The notes beneath the pieces are model-generated. The model saw only the letters and a list, made by a program, of their open reading frames with translations. It was not told the DNA's origin and made no database searches. A program made the translations under genes and the position numbers. From positions 1 through 64,000 of the forward strand of contig JAXGXF010000003.1 in assembly GCA_040772885.1 (NCBI GenBank): a stretch of DNA of 64,000 nucleotides, in the 5' to 3' direction. Of this stretch, positions 47,281-56,411 are shown in pieces; the first letter of the stretch is position 1, and each line of letters begins with the position of its first letter. This DNA comes from Pullichristensenella sp002068815. Its GTDB lineage: Bacteria; Bacillota; Clostridia; Christensenellales; Aristaeellaceae.

Positions 47281-48297
47281 ATGCGCGCAACGATCAAGGA
47301 CGTCGCGAGGTCGGCGGGCGTGTCCCCGTCGACGGTCTCGCTGGTGCTGAACAACCGCCCGGCGTCGATCTCCGGGGAGACGCGCGGCCGCGTGCTGCGC
47401 GCGGCGTCGGAGCTTCGCTATCGCCCGAACCAGCTCGCGGCCGGGCTCGTGACGAAGAAGACGCGCACGTTCGGGCTGATCGTGCCGGACATCGAAAACT
47501 GCTTCCACGCCTCCTACTGCGAGCAGATCGAGCGGTGCGCGCACCGCGAGGGCTATTCGACGCTGATCCGCATCGCGCAGAACGACCCGAACAAGACCGT
47601 GCGCTACCTGCGCGACTTCGAGGACCGCGGCGTCGACGGCGCGATCCTGACGAGCACGATGTTCGAGCGGCCGGAGGACACGAATCTCTGCCTCGAGGCG
47701 ATCGACGAACTGCGCATCCCGACGATGCTGACCGACCGCGTGCCGCCGGAGCGCGTGCCGGGGGCCGTGATGCCCAACGACTTCCTCGGCGGCTACCTCG
47801 CCGCAAAGCACCTGCTGGGGCTCGGCCACCGGCGGATCGGCTGCGTGACCGGGAAGCTGTTCATCGAAAACTGCCGGGAGAGGCTCCGGGGCTTGCAGGC
47901 CGCGCTCTGGGAATTCGGCGTGCCGTTCGATCCGGCGCTCGTGCGCGAGGCGGACTTCCAGTTTTCGGGCGATTTCGACCAGCTCTCGTACCTGCTCGGC
48001 AAGAATGCCACCGCGGTGTTCTGCTTCAACGACACGATCGCCTACGGCATCCTCCGGCAGATGCGCAACTACAGCCTGCGCGTGCCGGACGACCTGTCGC
48101 TGGTCGGCTTCGACGACCTCGTGTTCTCCGACCTCACGGAGCCGCCGCTGACGACGCTTTCGTACCCGGTCGAGGCGATGGCCGCGGCGGTCGTCGAGGG
48201 GCTGCTCCGGAAGATCGAGGGAAAGCCCGACGCCGGCGCGAAAACGGTGTTCGACCCGGTGCTCAAGGTCAAGGGGAGCACGCGCAGGCTCGGCTAG
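47281..48297 (+). CDS. LacI-family transcriptional repressor
   Basis: A 338-residue repressor. The N-terminal helix-turn-helix and hinge are ATIKDVARSAGVSPSTVSLV and YRPNQLAAGLVTKKT. The sugar-binding domain resembles ribose-type binding proteins (FGLIVPDIENCFHASYCEQI, AVFCFNDTIAYGILRQM, LSLVGFDDLVFSDLTEPPLT). The ATG at 47281 follows AAGGAGG. It is divergent from cluster B and two matching operators flank the shared promoter region, so it probably controls both that operon and itself. Confidence 0.95.
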   Translation: MRATIKDVARSAGVSPSTVSLVLNNRPASISGETRGRVLRAASELRYRPNQLAAGLVTKKTRTFGLIVPDIENCFHASYCEQIERCAHREGYSTLIRIAQNDPNKTVRYLRDFEDRGVDGAILTSTMFERPEDTNLCLEAIDELRIPTMLTDRVPPERVPGAVMPNDFLGGYLAAKHLLGLGHRRIGCVTGKLFIENCRERLRGLQAALWEFGVPFDPALVREADFQFSGDFDQLSYLLGKNATAVFCFNDTIAYGILRQMRNYSLRVPDDLSLVGFDDLVFSDLTEPPLTTLSYPVEAMAAAVVEGLLRKIEGKPDAGAKTVFDPVLKVKGSTRRLG

Positions 48298-48299
48298 CG

Positions 48300-48328
48300 T
48301 TGCGTTTTCGCGCCCGGGCTGCTATAAT
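48300..48328 (+). promoter_or_regulatory. Promoter of the small secreted-protein gene
   Basis: TTGCGT, 17 bases, TATAAT, 32 bases before the ATG at 48361. Confidence 0.7.
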
Positions 48329-48360
48329 GTGGGAAAAATGGACGGGCGAGGCGAATAGAG

Positions 48361-48798
48361 ATGAAAAAGGTCGTTTTCTTCGCGGCGCTGCTGCTGATCC
48401 TTGCGCTCGCGGCCCCCGCGACGGCCGCGACGTGGCTCGAGCTTTCGAAGGCAGGCGCGCAGTGCATCGGCGCGAGCGCGGACGGCGCGCGCTTTCTGAT
48501 GGTCGACGAGGCGGGCATGCTGAAGGAAGAAGGGGAATGCGCACTGCTGCCGCTGGGCATCTCCTCGGATGGGCTCCGCGCGCTCTGCATCGAGCTCAAA
48601 AGCGCGAGCCTGCTCTGGATCGACCTGAACACGCTCGAGGTCAAAACCGTGCCGACCGACGAGGACTTCGGCGCGCTTTATGCCGAGAAAAATGCCGAAT
48701 ACAGGCCGGTCATGACGCTTTCGATGCTCGGCTGGAACGGCGGGGACGTGCTCGCGGGGCCGACCGCGCCGGCCGGCTGCGCGCTCACGCTCGGCTGA
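48361..48798 (+). CDS. Small secreted hypothetical protein
   Basis: A 145-residue protein with a signal peptide (MKKVVFFAALLLILALAAPA, cleavage near TAA-TW). The mature part is predicted to be mainly beta strands with repeated short blocks (CIGASADGARFLMVDEAG; GISSDGLRALCIELKSAS), like a fragment of a beta-propeller. Three cysteines are present and no lipobox. No family is recognised. The ribosome binding site is weak. It precedes glgP, which has its own promoter. Confidence 0.55.
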   Translation: MKKVVFFAALLLILALAAPATAATWLELSKAGAQCIGASADGARFLMVDEAGMLKEEGECALLPLGISSDGLRALCIELKSASLLWIDLNTLEVKTVPTDEDFGALYAEKNAEYRPVMTLSMLGWNGGDVLAGPTAPAGCALTLG

Positions 48799-48799
48799 C

Positions 48800-48828
48800 T
48801 TTACACCCTCCCCAAAACGTGGTATACT
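48800..48828 (+). promoter_or_regulatory. glgP promoter
   Basis: TTTACA, 17 bases, TATACT, about 32 bases before the glgP start. Confidence 0.75.
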
Positions 48829-48860
48829 GGGAGGGCATTTCAGGCAAGGGGGATACGGAT

Positions 48861-51308
48861 TTGGAGTTCGACCGCATGGACGCCGAGGAGATCAAGCAGT
48901 CCATACGCAATAAACTGGAGAACAACTGCGGCTGCGAGCTGAGCGACGCGACCCCGCAGCAGCTGTATCAGGCCGTCGCGCACACGGTTCGCGACGAGGT
49001 CATGCGCAGGCGCACGGCTTCCCGCGGCGTGCGCAAGGCCGAGCGCAAGAAAAAGGTCTATTATCTGTGCGCGGAGTTCCTGACCGGGCGCGCGCTGCAC
49101 GCGAACATCGTCAACCTCGTCAACGAGGCCAACTACAAGCAGGCGCTTCGGGAGCTGAACATCGACTCGGAGGCGATCTTCGAGCTCGAGCCGGAGCCGG
49201 GCCTCGGAAACGGCGGCCTCGGCAGGCTCGCGGCGTGCTTTCTGGACGCCTTGACGACGATGAACCTGCCCGCGATGGGCTGCACGATCCGCTACGAATT
49301 CGGGCTGTTTCGGCAGAAGCTGATCGACGGCTACCAGGCCGAGGTGCCCGACAACTGGCTCGAATCCGGCAACATCTGGGAGATTCCGCGCCCCGACCAG
49401 ATGGTCGAGGTGCACTTCGGAGGGTATCTGCAGGAATACACCGAGAACGGGCGGCTGAAATACCGCCACTTAGACTACAAGACCGTCGAGGCCGTGCCCT
49501 ACGACATCCCGATCGTGGGCTACGACACGTCCTTGGTCAACATGCTGCGCGTGTGGTCGGCGCGCTCGAAGAAGCGCATCGACATGGCATCGTTCAACTC
49601 CGGCCAGTACATAAAGGCCATGGAGGAGCGCGAGCTCGCCGAGGTCATCTCGAAGGTGCTCTACCCGAACGACGGAAACTACGAGGGCAAGGAACTTCGG
49701 CTCAAGCAGCAGTACTTCTTCTCGTCGGCGTCGGTGCAGTACGCGGTCAACGACTTCATCAAGGTCTACGGCTACGACTGGAAGATCTTCCCGGACAAGG
49801 TCGCCATCCACATCAACGACACGCACCCGGCGATCGCGATTCCGGAATTGATGCGCATATTCGTCGACGAATACGAGCTCCCGTGGGACACCGCGGAGGA
49901 CCTCTGCCGCCGGACGTTCGCGTACACGAACCACACCGTCATGCAGGAGGCGCTCGAGCGGTGGCCCGAGGACATGCTGCGCGTGCAGCTCCCGCGCATC
50001 CACATGATTCTCTGCGAGATGAACCGCAGGCTCTGCGAGAAGCTCTGGGCGAAGTTCCCCGGCCAGTGGGACCGCATCGCGCAGATGTCGATCCTCGCCT
50101 ACGGGCAGGCGCACATGGCGAACCTCGCCGTCTCCTCGACGCACGCGGTCAACGGCGTGTCGGCGATCCACACGGACATCCTCCGCCGCCAGACGTTTCG
50201 CGACTACGCGGCGCTGGAGCCGAGCAAATTCCTGTCGATCACGAACGGCATCACGCACAGGCGCTGGCTCATGCAGGCGAACCCGGGGCTGTCCGCGCTC
50301 ATCGACGAGGCGATCGGCGGTCTCTGGCGCAAGAGCCCGGAGCGCCTCGAGGACCTCTTGCCGTTCCGCGAGGACGCCGCGTTCCGCGACAAATTCGACG
50401 CGGTCAAGCGGCAAAACAAGGAGCGGCTCTCGCGCCACGTGCTCTCGCACCAGTGCGCCTTGATCGACCCGGGCACGATCTTCGACGCGCAGGCGAAGCG
50501 GCTTCACGAGTACAAGCGCCAGCTGATCAACGCGCTCGGGATTTTGATGATGTACAACCAGATCGATGCGAACCCGGACGCGCAGTTCGCGCCGCGCACG
50601 TTCCTGTTCGGCGCGAAGGCGTCGCCGGGCTACTATCGCGCGAAGCTGATCATCAAGCTGATCAACGCGATCGGCGAGCTCGTGAAGAGGCATCCGCGCG
50701 CGTCGAAGCTGATCAACGTCGTGTTCCTCGAAAACTACTGCGTGTCGCTCGCCGAGCTCTTGATGCCCGCGACCGACATCTCCGAACAGCTCTCGACCGC
50801 CGGAAAGGAGGCCAGCGGCACCGGCAACATGAAGTTCATGATGAACGGCGCGGTGACGGTCGGCACGATGGACGGCGCGAACTGCGAGATCTTCGACGCC
50901 GTCGGCAAGGACAACATCTACATCTTCGGCCTGAACGCCGAGGAGGTCGAGCAGAGCTACTCGAAGTACCGCGCGAGCGAAATCTACGAGACGAACCCGG
51001 CCGTGCGGCACGCGCTCGAGCAGCTGATCAACGGCCAACTGTCCCCGGACAACCCGGTGCTGTTCCAGGAGCTCTACCACGCGCTGCTCTTCGGCGACGG
51101 CTGCGGCATGGCCGACCCGTACTTCGTGCTGAAGGACCTGCCGGCGTTCCTCTCGACGCAGCGCCGCGTCAGCGAGGACTACCTGAACCGCGAGAAGTGG
51201 CTGAAGATGGCGATCACGAACACCGCGAAGTCCGGCGCGTTCGCGGCCGACCGCACGATCGCCGAGTACAACGAAAAGATCTGGCGGCTCGAGCCGCTCG
51301 AATTGTGA
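48861..51308 (+). CDS. glgP: Glycogen/maltodextrin phosphorylase
   Basis: An 815-residue GT35 phosphorylase that releases glucose 1-phosphate from alpha-1,4-glucans. Visible: KKKVYYLCAEFLTGRALHAN, EPEPGLGNGGLGRLAACFLD, HINDTHPAIAIPELMR, KRLHEYKRQLINALGI and the PLP-lysine region EASGTGNMKFMMNGAVTVGT. Length fits the family. The start is either the TTG at 48861 (behind AAGGGGG) or the ATG at 48876. The stop overlaps the GH13 start (GTGA), so the two are coupled. Confidence 0.96.
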   Translation: MEFDRMDAEEIKQSIRNKLENNCGCELSDATPQQLYQAVAHTVRDEVMRRRTASRGVRKAERKKKVYYLCAEFLTGRALHANIVNLVNEANYKQALRELNIDSEAIFELEPEPGLGNGGLGRLAACFLDALTTMNLPAMGCTIRYEFGLFRQKLIDGYQAEVPDNWLESGNIWEIPRPDQMVEVHFGGYLQEYTENGRLKYRHLDYKTVEAVPYDIPIVGYDTSLVNMLRVWSARSKKRIDMASFNSGQYIKAMEERELAEVISKVLYPNDGNYEGKELRLKQQYFFSSASVQYAVNDFIKVYGYDWKIFPDKVAIHINDTHPAIAIPELMRIFVDEYELPWDTAEDLCRRTFAYTNHTVMQEALERWPEDMLRVQLPRIHMILCEMNRRLCEKLWAKFPGQWDRIAQMSILAYGQAHMANLAVSSTHAVNGVSAIHTDILRRQTFRDYAALEPSKFLSITNGITHRRWLMQANPGLSALIDEAIGGLWRKSPERLEDLLPFREDAAFRDKFDAVKRQNKERLSRHVLSHQCALIDPGTIFDAQAKRLHEYKRQLINALGILMMYNQIDANPDAQFAPRTFLFGAKASPGYYRAKLIIKLINAIGELVKRHPRASKLINVVFLENYCVSLAELLMPATDISEQLSTAGKEASGTGNMKFMMNGAVTVGTMDGANCEIFDAVGKDNIYIFGLNAEEVEQSYSKYRASEIYETNPAVRHALEQLINGQLSPDNPVLFQELYHALLFGDGCGMADPYFVLKDLPAFLSTQRRVSEDYLNREKWLKMAITNTAKSGAFAADRTIAEYNEKIWRLEPLEL

Positions 51309-53083
51309 TCGTCCACGATTCCCGGGACCTGGCCTTCCGGAATCCCGGCGGCGCGCGCCCCGCGGGCGGGGTGGTCGCGCTGTCGGTGCGCGCGGACGGC
51401 GCGAAATCGGCGACGCTTCGGATGTGGAAGGACGGGCGCGAGCGGAAGGTGCCGATGATGCGCGTCGACGGCGCGGAGGGCGACCTGTTCCGCTGCGAGG
51501 CCGACCTCCCGAAGCATCCCGGGAACCTCTGGTATTTCTTCATACTCGAGTATGATGATCATACCGTCTATTACGGCAACGCGCGCGACCTGTGCTACGG
51601 CGAGGGCTCTTGCTACTCCCACGAGCCGCCGAGCTACCAGATCACGCTCTACGACCCGGCGTTCGAGGTCCCCGCGTGGCTTCGCGACGGCATGATGATG
51701 CAGATTCTTCCCGATCGCTTCCACCGCGCCGGCCCCGCGGACCCGAGCCTGCTCGCGCCCGGCGCGTACCTGCACGAGAACTGGTACGACTGGCCGGATT
51801 TGAACCTCGAGCTCGACCAGCTCGAGCGGTCCGCAAACGACTTCTTCGGCGGAAACCTCCGCGGCGTATTGGAGAAGCTCCCGTACATCGAGTCCCTCGG
51901 CATCACCGCGATCTACCTGAATCCGATCTTCCGCTCGCCGTCGAACCACAAGTACGACACCGCGAATTACCACGAGATCGACCCGTCGTTCGGAACCGAG
52001 GCGGATTTCCGCGCGCTCGTCGAGGGCGCCAAGTCCCGCGGCATGCGCGTGATACTCGACGGCGTGTTCTCGCACATCGGCGCGGACAGCGTGTACTTCA
52101 ACAAATACGGCACCTACGGCGAGGACGCGGGCGCGTACCGGAATCCCGGCAGCCGCTACTGGCCGTGGTTCCGCTTCCACAGGTGGCCGGACGAGTACGA
52201 GAGCTGGTGGGGGTTTCAGACGCTGCCGAACGTCGAGGAGATGGAGGAGAGCTACCGCCAATTTATCAACGGGCCGCGCGGCGTCGTCGCGAAATGGCTC
52301 CGGGAGGGCGCGGGCGGCTGGCGGCTCGACGTGGCGGACGAGCTTCCGATGCCGTTTTTGCGCGAGCTCCGCAGGCGCGCGAAGAAGACGGCCCCGGACG
52401 CGGCGATCATCGGCGAGGTCTGGGAAGACCCGACGAACAAGATCGCCTACGGCGAGGTGCGCTGCTACTGCGAGGGCGACACGCTCGACAGCGCGATGAA
52501 CTACCCGCTCCGGGAGGCCGCGTTCGACTTTCTGATGGGCAAGAGCGACGCGTTTAAGCTCGTGCGCAGGATCGAGGCGATGCGGGAGTCGATGCCGAAG
52601 CCGTTCTTCTACGCGATGATGAACCTGCTCGGAAGCCACGACAAGCCGCGCGCGATCAACGTGCTGGCCGACTGCGGCAACATGCAGCCCGAGCGCCGCT
52701 ACCGCTTCCCGCTGGAATTGACCGCCGAGCAATATGCGCGCGGCAGGCGGCGGCTGATCGAGGCGTGGCGGCTCGTATGCGCGCTGCCGGGCATGCCGAG
52801 CCTATACTACGGCGACGAGGCGGGGCTGACCGGCATGGCCGACCCGTTCTGCCGGCGCGCGTACCCGTGGGGGCGCGAGGATGCGGAGCTCGTAGAACAG
52901 TTCCGCGGGATCGCGCGGGAGCGGAGGGCATCCCGGGCGCTCCGGACCGGCGGGATGCGGCTGATCCCCGAGGGCCCGGACGTGCTCACGATCGAGCGGT
53001 TCATCGAGGGCGGGGTCGACGCGTTCGGGCAGAGCGCGCGGGACGAGACCGCCGTCGTTCGGATCGACCGGAGGGGATTGTAG
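51305..53083 (+). CDS. GH13 alpha-glucan hydrolase (neopullulanase/cyclomaltodextrinase-like)
   Basis: A 592-residue alpha-amylase-family enzyme. An N-terminal beta domain (residues 1-110, CBM34-like) is followed by the barrel: LGITAIYLNPIFRSPSNHKY, GMRVILDGVFSHIG, the nucleophile Asp in GGWRLDVADE, the acid Glu in AAIIGEVWED and the third carboxylate in NLLGSHDKPR. No signal peptide, so it acts in the cytoplasm on maltodextrins, next to glycogen phosphorylase. The GTG at 51305 overlaps the glgP stop. Confidence 0.92.
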   Translation: MIVHDSRDLAFRNPGGARPAGGVVALSVRADGAKSATLRMWKDGRERKVPMMRVDGAEGDLFRCEADLPKHPGNLWYFFILEYDDHTVYYGNARDLCYGEGSCYSHEPPSYQITLYDPAFEVPAWLRDGMMMQILPDRFHRAGPADPSLLAPGAYLHENWYDWPDLNLELDQLERSANDFFGGNLRGVLEKLPYIESLGITAIYLNPIFRSPSNHKYDTANYHEIDPSFGTEADFRALVEGAKSRGMRVILDGVFSHIGADSVYFNKYGTYGEDAGAYRNPGSRYWPWFRFHRWPDEYESWWGFQTLPNVEEMEESYRQFINGPRGVVAKWLREGAGGWRLDVADELPMPFLRELRRRAKKTAPDAAIIGEVWEDPTNKIAYGEVRCYCEGDTLDSAMNYPLREAAFDFLMGKSDAFKLVRRIEAMRESMPKPFFYAMMNLLGSHDKPRAINVLADCGNMQPERRYRFPLELTAEQYARGRRRLIEAWRLVCALPGMPSLYYGDEAGLTGMADPFCRRAYPWGREDAELVEQFRGIARERRASRALRTGGMRLIPEGPDVLTIERFIEGGVDAFGQSARDETAVVRIDRRGL

Positions 53084-53092
53084 CGCAAAAAA

Positions 53093-53128
53093 GCGGGATG
53101 GGGGAGAACCCCGTCCCGCATTGTTTTT
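53093..53128 (+). terminator. Bidirectional terminator
   Basis: GCGGGATGGGG pairs with CCCCGTCCCGC around a five-base loop, with TTGTTTTT on the right and a T-run on the minus strand. It ends the glgP operon and the convergent XRE gene. Confidence 0.88.
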
Positions 53129-53132
53129 GGAT

Positions 53133-54104
53133 TTACTCGTCCTTCTTGATCGCCGTCGAGATCGCGCCGAACACGAGCGCGGCGACCGGGAACACGACCC
53201 ATGTAATGCCCCAGTTTCCGCTCAGGAAGCTCCAGCCGAGGTAGACCGCGACGACGATCGGCCAGTAGATGCCGCCGATCTTCTCCTCGCGCCGGTTTTT
53301 GCGGACCTCGCGCGCGTCGAACTCGCCCTCGCCGAGCAGCCGGTCCATGCTCGTCTTGACCGTGCCCGCGGTGATGAACAGGTAGATCGCGATCGCGGCG
53401 ACCGCGAGCAGCACGCCCACAAGCGGGATCAGCGTCAAATCCGACGCGTTCGAGATGCCCGCGAGGATCAAGGGCAGCGGGCACAGCACGCACAGCACGA
53501 CGCCCGAGACGATCTTCGCGGCGAACGTCCCCGCGTTCAGGCGCTTCTTCTCGCGCACGACGCCCGCGACGCCGTACTCGAGCTCGAAATCGCGCTTCTC
53601 GAAGTGCTTGAACCGCTCCATGCGCAGCCCGTTCACGATGAAGGTCGCGATTGCGGCCGCGGCCAGGAGGAGCAGCGCCGCGACGCCGATGCCGTTCGCC
53701 GCCCCCTCCGAGAGCGCCGCGCCCCACGCAGCCTCCTCCCGAAGCCCCGCCAGAAGGACCAGCGGAATCGGCGACAGTATGCACAGCATCACGCCGAAGC
53801 CTATGCGCCGCCCGAACGCCGCGTTCGCGTCGAGGTATTCGTTCGCCTCCTGCAAGGACACGCGCTTTACGCCCTCCGAATCGCCCGCGGAATACTCGAC
53901 CTCCTCGATGTCGTCCTTCAACAGGTAGTCCGTCGTGACGCCGAATATCTTCGCGAGCTCGAGGATCTTGTTGATGTCCGGGATGCTCACCGCGCTCTCC
54001 CACTTTGAGATGGACTGCCTCGACACGTTCGCCTTTTCCGCGAGCTCCTCCTGCGACCAGCCGTTTTTCTTTCTGAGCGTCAAAATCTTTTCCGAAAGGA
54101 TCAT
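53133..54104 (-). CDS. XRE-type regulator with a membrane domain
   Basis: A 323-residue protein. The N-terminal helix-turn-helix (residues 1-65: LRKKNGWSQEELAEKANVSR, KWESAVSIPDINKILELAKI) is fused to a linker and six to seven hydrophobic segments from about residue 100 onward (VMLCILSPIPLVLLAGL, AALLLLAAAAIATFIV, PLVGVLLAVAAIAIYLFI). Such membrane-tethered regulators occur in Firmicutes and probably sense envelope conditions. The ATG at 54104 was chosen because GGAGGAGG lies five bases before it. Confidence 0.88.
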   Translation of the reverse strand: MILSEKILTLRKKNGWSQEELAEKANVSRQSISKWESAVSIPDINKILELAKIFGVTTDYLLKDDIEEVEYSAGDSEGVKRVSLQEANEYLDANAAFGRRIGFGVMLCILSPIPLVLLAGLREEAAWGAALSEGAANGIGVAALLLLAAAAIATFIVNGLRMERFKHFEKRDFELEYGVAGVVREKKRLNAGTFAAKIVSGVVLCVLCPLPLILAGISNASDLTLIPLVGVLLAVAAIAIYLFITAGTVKTSMDRLLGEGEFDAREVRKNRREEKIGGIYWPIVVAVYLGWSFLSGNWGITWVVFPVAALVFGAISTAIKKDE

Positions 54105-54227
54105 GCCTTCCTCCTCCATTCCCGCACCCCTCAGGCGCTGGGCTCATTCTAGCAAAAAACGCGGTTGCGCGAAAGCAAGCGCGCTTGACAATTCGGCGCG
54201 CGGCGGTTGCACTTTTCAAAAAACGCG

Positions 54228-54250
54228 AAAAAAACCGGGCCGGAGCCCGG
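54228..54250 (-). terminator. Terminator ending cluster C
   Basis: CCGGGC-TCCG-GCCCGG followed by TTTTTTT on the minus strand, eight bases after the dehydrogenase stop. Confidence 0.92.
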
Positions 54251-54257
54251 AATTTGG

Positions 54258-55298
54258 TCAGTCGAAGGCAAACACGTGCTTGATGCCGACGGCGTTCCTC
54301 GCGTTCCCGAGCGCGAGCAGCGCGTCCGAAAGCGGGTAGCGGTGCGTGATGACGCCCTTGACATCGAGCAGCCCCTGCTCGGCGAACTCGACGACCTTGC
54401 GCATCTGCGCGATGCTCGAGCGCGTCGAGCCGGTGAGGTAGAGCTCCTTGTAGTGCACGAGGTTCGTGTTGATCGGCACCGGCTGCCTGTCCTCCGGCAC
54501 GCCGCCGAAGAAGTTCACGCGGCCGCCGTAGTTCATCAGCGGCAGCATCGCGGCCTGCACCGCGGGCACCGGGCACGCGACGATCGCGACGTCGAGCCCG
54601 CGCCCGCCGGTCTTTCGCATCACGTATTCCGCGGGATTTCCCGGCACGGTCTCGATGTACGGGAACAGCGCCTTGAGCATGTCGAGCCGCTCCTCGGAGA
54701 GGTCGTTCACGATCACGCGCGCGCCGGCCATGTTCAGAAGCTGCGCGTGCATCGCGCCGATCGGCCCCGCGCCGACGACGAGCGCCCAGTCGCCGGGCTT
54801 CACGAAGCACTTCGTGAACCCGTTGTACGCGCAGGACAGCGGCTCCGCGACCGCGGCCTCCTCGAACGAGACGCCGTCGCCGAGCGGTATCAGGTTGCCG
54901 CGCAGGATCGCGTCGGCGGGAATTTTTACAAATTCGGCCATCGCGCCGTCCATGTTGATGCCGAACGCGCGGTAGTCCGGGCACAGGTGCTGCCGGCCGG
55001 ACACGCACATGTCGCAGATGCCGCAGCCGATGTTGGGCTGCATGCCCAGCCGCATGCCGATTTCGTACTTCGAAGGCACGCCCGGGCCCACCTCGACGAC
55101 GGTCCCCGCGAACTCGTGGCCGAGCGTCAGCGGGTGATTTTCGTCGACGCCCGACTTTCCGCTCTGCCACATCCGGATGTCGGTCCCGCAGATCGCGGCC
55201 GCGCCGACCTTCAACACGATCTCCCCCGGGCCCGCCGCCGGCTTTTCGACCTCGACGAGCCGCACGTCTCCCTTTCCAAACAAGCGCAGCGCAAGCAT
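54258..55298 (-). CDS. Zinc-dependent polyol/alcohol dehydrogenase (cluster C)
   Basis: A 346-residue medium-chain dehydrogenase. Catalytic zinc: AAICGTDIRMWQ and LTLGHEFAGTVVEVG; structural zinc lobe GCGICDMCVSGRQHLCPDY; NAD site ALVVGAGPIGAMHAQLLN. It resembles xylitol, sorbitol and galactitol dehydrogenases. It is the last gene of cluster C and probably makes the ketose that the FGGY kinase phosphorylates, or works on a related polyol. Confidence 0.92.
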   Translation of the reverse strand: MLALRLFGKGDVRLVEVEKPAAGPGEIVLKVGAAAICGTDIRMWQSGKSGVDENHPLTLGHEFAGTVVEVGPGVPSKYEIGMRLGMQPNIGCGICDMCVSGRQHLCPDYRAFGINMDGAMAEFVKIPADAILRGNLIPLGDGVSFEEAAVAEPLSCAYNGFTKCFVKPGDWALVVGAGPIGAMHAQLLNMAGARVIVNDLSEERLDMLKALFPYIETVPGNPAEYVMRKTGGRGLDVAIVACPVPAVQAAMLPLMNYGGRVNFFGGVPEDRQPVPINTNLVHYKELYLTGSTRSSIAQMRKVVEFAEQGLLDVKGVITHRYPLSDALLALGNARNAVGIKHVFAFD

Positions 55299-55311
55299 GT
55301 CGGCGCCCTCC

Positions 55312-56325
55312 TTACAACTTTACGATTTCGCGGGAGAGGATCGAGCGGTTGCCCGCCTCGACGACCTTCACCGCCTCGAGCCCGTCGCGCCCGGTCACCA
55401 GCACTTCGGCATCGTTGAGCACCGCCTCGGCGAACGAGATGTCCTCGCGCAGGTACGCGTCCTCGAACAGCGCCGTCCAGCTCGACACGAACGAGCCCGC
55501 CGTGCCGTTTTCCGGCGTCGTCACCTTCACGAAGTCGCCGTCCGAGCGGCCGACGTGGATCACGCCGCGCGTGCCGACCATCTCGACGTGCGCGTCGTAG
55601 CCGTACTGCACGAACGCCGCGCCGTCGATCGAGAAGCCGACGCCGTTTTTGAGCTTGCCGTTGACGGACACGCTGTCGTAGTAGTCGGGGTACGCTTCGC
55701 GCGCCTCGGGGTTTCGGTAGTTTCCGGCGACCGCGTAGAGGTGCTCCATATCGCTGCCGGCGAACCAGCGGATCGCGTCGATGTCGTGCGAGTTGACCTC
55801 GGCCAATATGCCGTTGGATTTCTTGAGGTCGTACATCCACGGCCGCGGCTTGCTCGGCCCGCGCGTGTGCGAGTGGATGAACACGAGCTCGCCGATCGTC
55901 CCCTCGTCGAGCAGCTTCTTCGCGCGCCGAAAACTCTGGTCGTGCCGGCGCATGAAGCCGATTTGAAGCTTCACGCCGTTTTGCCCGCAGGCGGCGATCA
56001 TGTCCTCGCACTCGCCCACGTTCATCGCCATCGGCTTTTCGCAGAACACGTGCTTTTTCGCCCTCGCGCAATCGAGGACGATCCCGCGGTGCAGGTCGGT
56101 CGGCGACACGACGATCACCGCGTCGACCGCGGGATTTTTGAGCGCCTCGCGGTAGTCGGTGTACCACGCGTCGATCCCGAGCTCCGCCGCGGCGGCAACC
56201 GCCGCCTCCTCGACGACGTCCGCGACCGCGACCATCTTCGCGCCCGGCACCTTGTTCTTGTAATTGCGCGCGTGTATCATGCCCGCGCGGCCGCAGCCGA
56301 TCAGGCACAGTCCCAGCGTCCTCAT
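55312..56325 (-). CDS. Gfo/Idh/MocA-family oxidoreductase (cluster C)
   Basis: A 337-residue NAD(P)-dependent dehydrogenase: LGLCLIGCGRAGMIHARNY (nucleotide loop), VIVVSPTDLHRGIVLDCARA, the catalytic-Lys motif VFCEKPMAMNVGE and EVNSHDIDAIRWFAGSD. It resembles inositol 2-dehydrogenases. The ATG at 56325 was chosen because AGAGGTG precedes it. It has its own promoter with a DeoR-type site in addition to possible read-through from the kinase operon. Confidence 0.93.
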   Translation of the reverse strand: MRTLGLCLIGCGRAGMIHARNYKNKVPGAKMVAVADVVEEAAVAAAAELGIDAWYTDYREALKNPAVDAVIVVSPTDLHRGIVLDCARAKKHVFCEKPMAMNVGECEDMIAACGQNGVKLQIGFMRRHDQSFRRAKKLLDEGTIGELVFIHSHTRGPSKPRPWMYDLKKSNGILAEVNSHDIDAIRWFAGSDMEHLYAVAGNYRNPEAREAYPDYYDSVSVNGKLKNGVGFSIDGAAFVQYGYDAHVEMVGTRGVIHVGRSDGDFVKVTTPENGTAGSFVSSWTALFEDAYLREDISFAEAVLNDAEVLVTGRDGLEAVKVVEAGNRSILSREIVKL

Positions 56326-56357
56326 GGCAAACACCTCTGTCGTTGAATTCCGCTTCG

Positions 56358-56386
56358 ATTATACCACGCTTTGCGCGCGTTTTCAA
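56358..56386 (-). promoter_or_regulatory. Promoter of the cluster C oxidoreductase
   Basis: TTGAAA, 17 bases, TATAAT on the minus strand. The -35 box overlaps the shared motif at 56385-56400. Confidence 0.8.
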
Positions 56387-56400
56387 GCGTTTATTGTCAT
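56385..56400 (+). promoter_or_regulatory. Shared motif, candidate DeoR site A
   Basis: AAGCGTTTATTGTCAT matches site B (58720-58735) in 15 of 16 positions and touches the -35 box of the oxidoreductase promoter. Confidence 0.6.
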
Positions 56401-56411
56401 ATATTTTCGTT

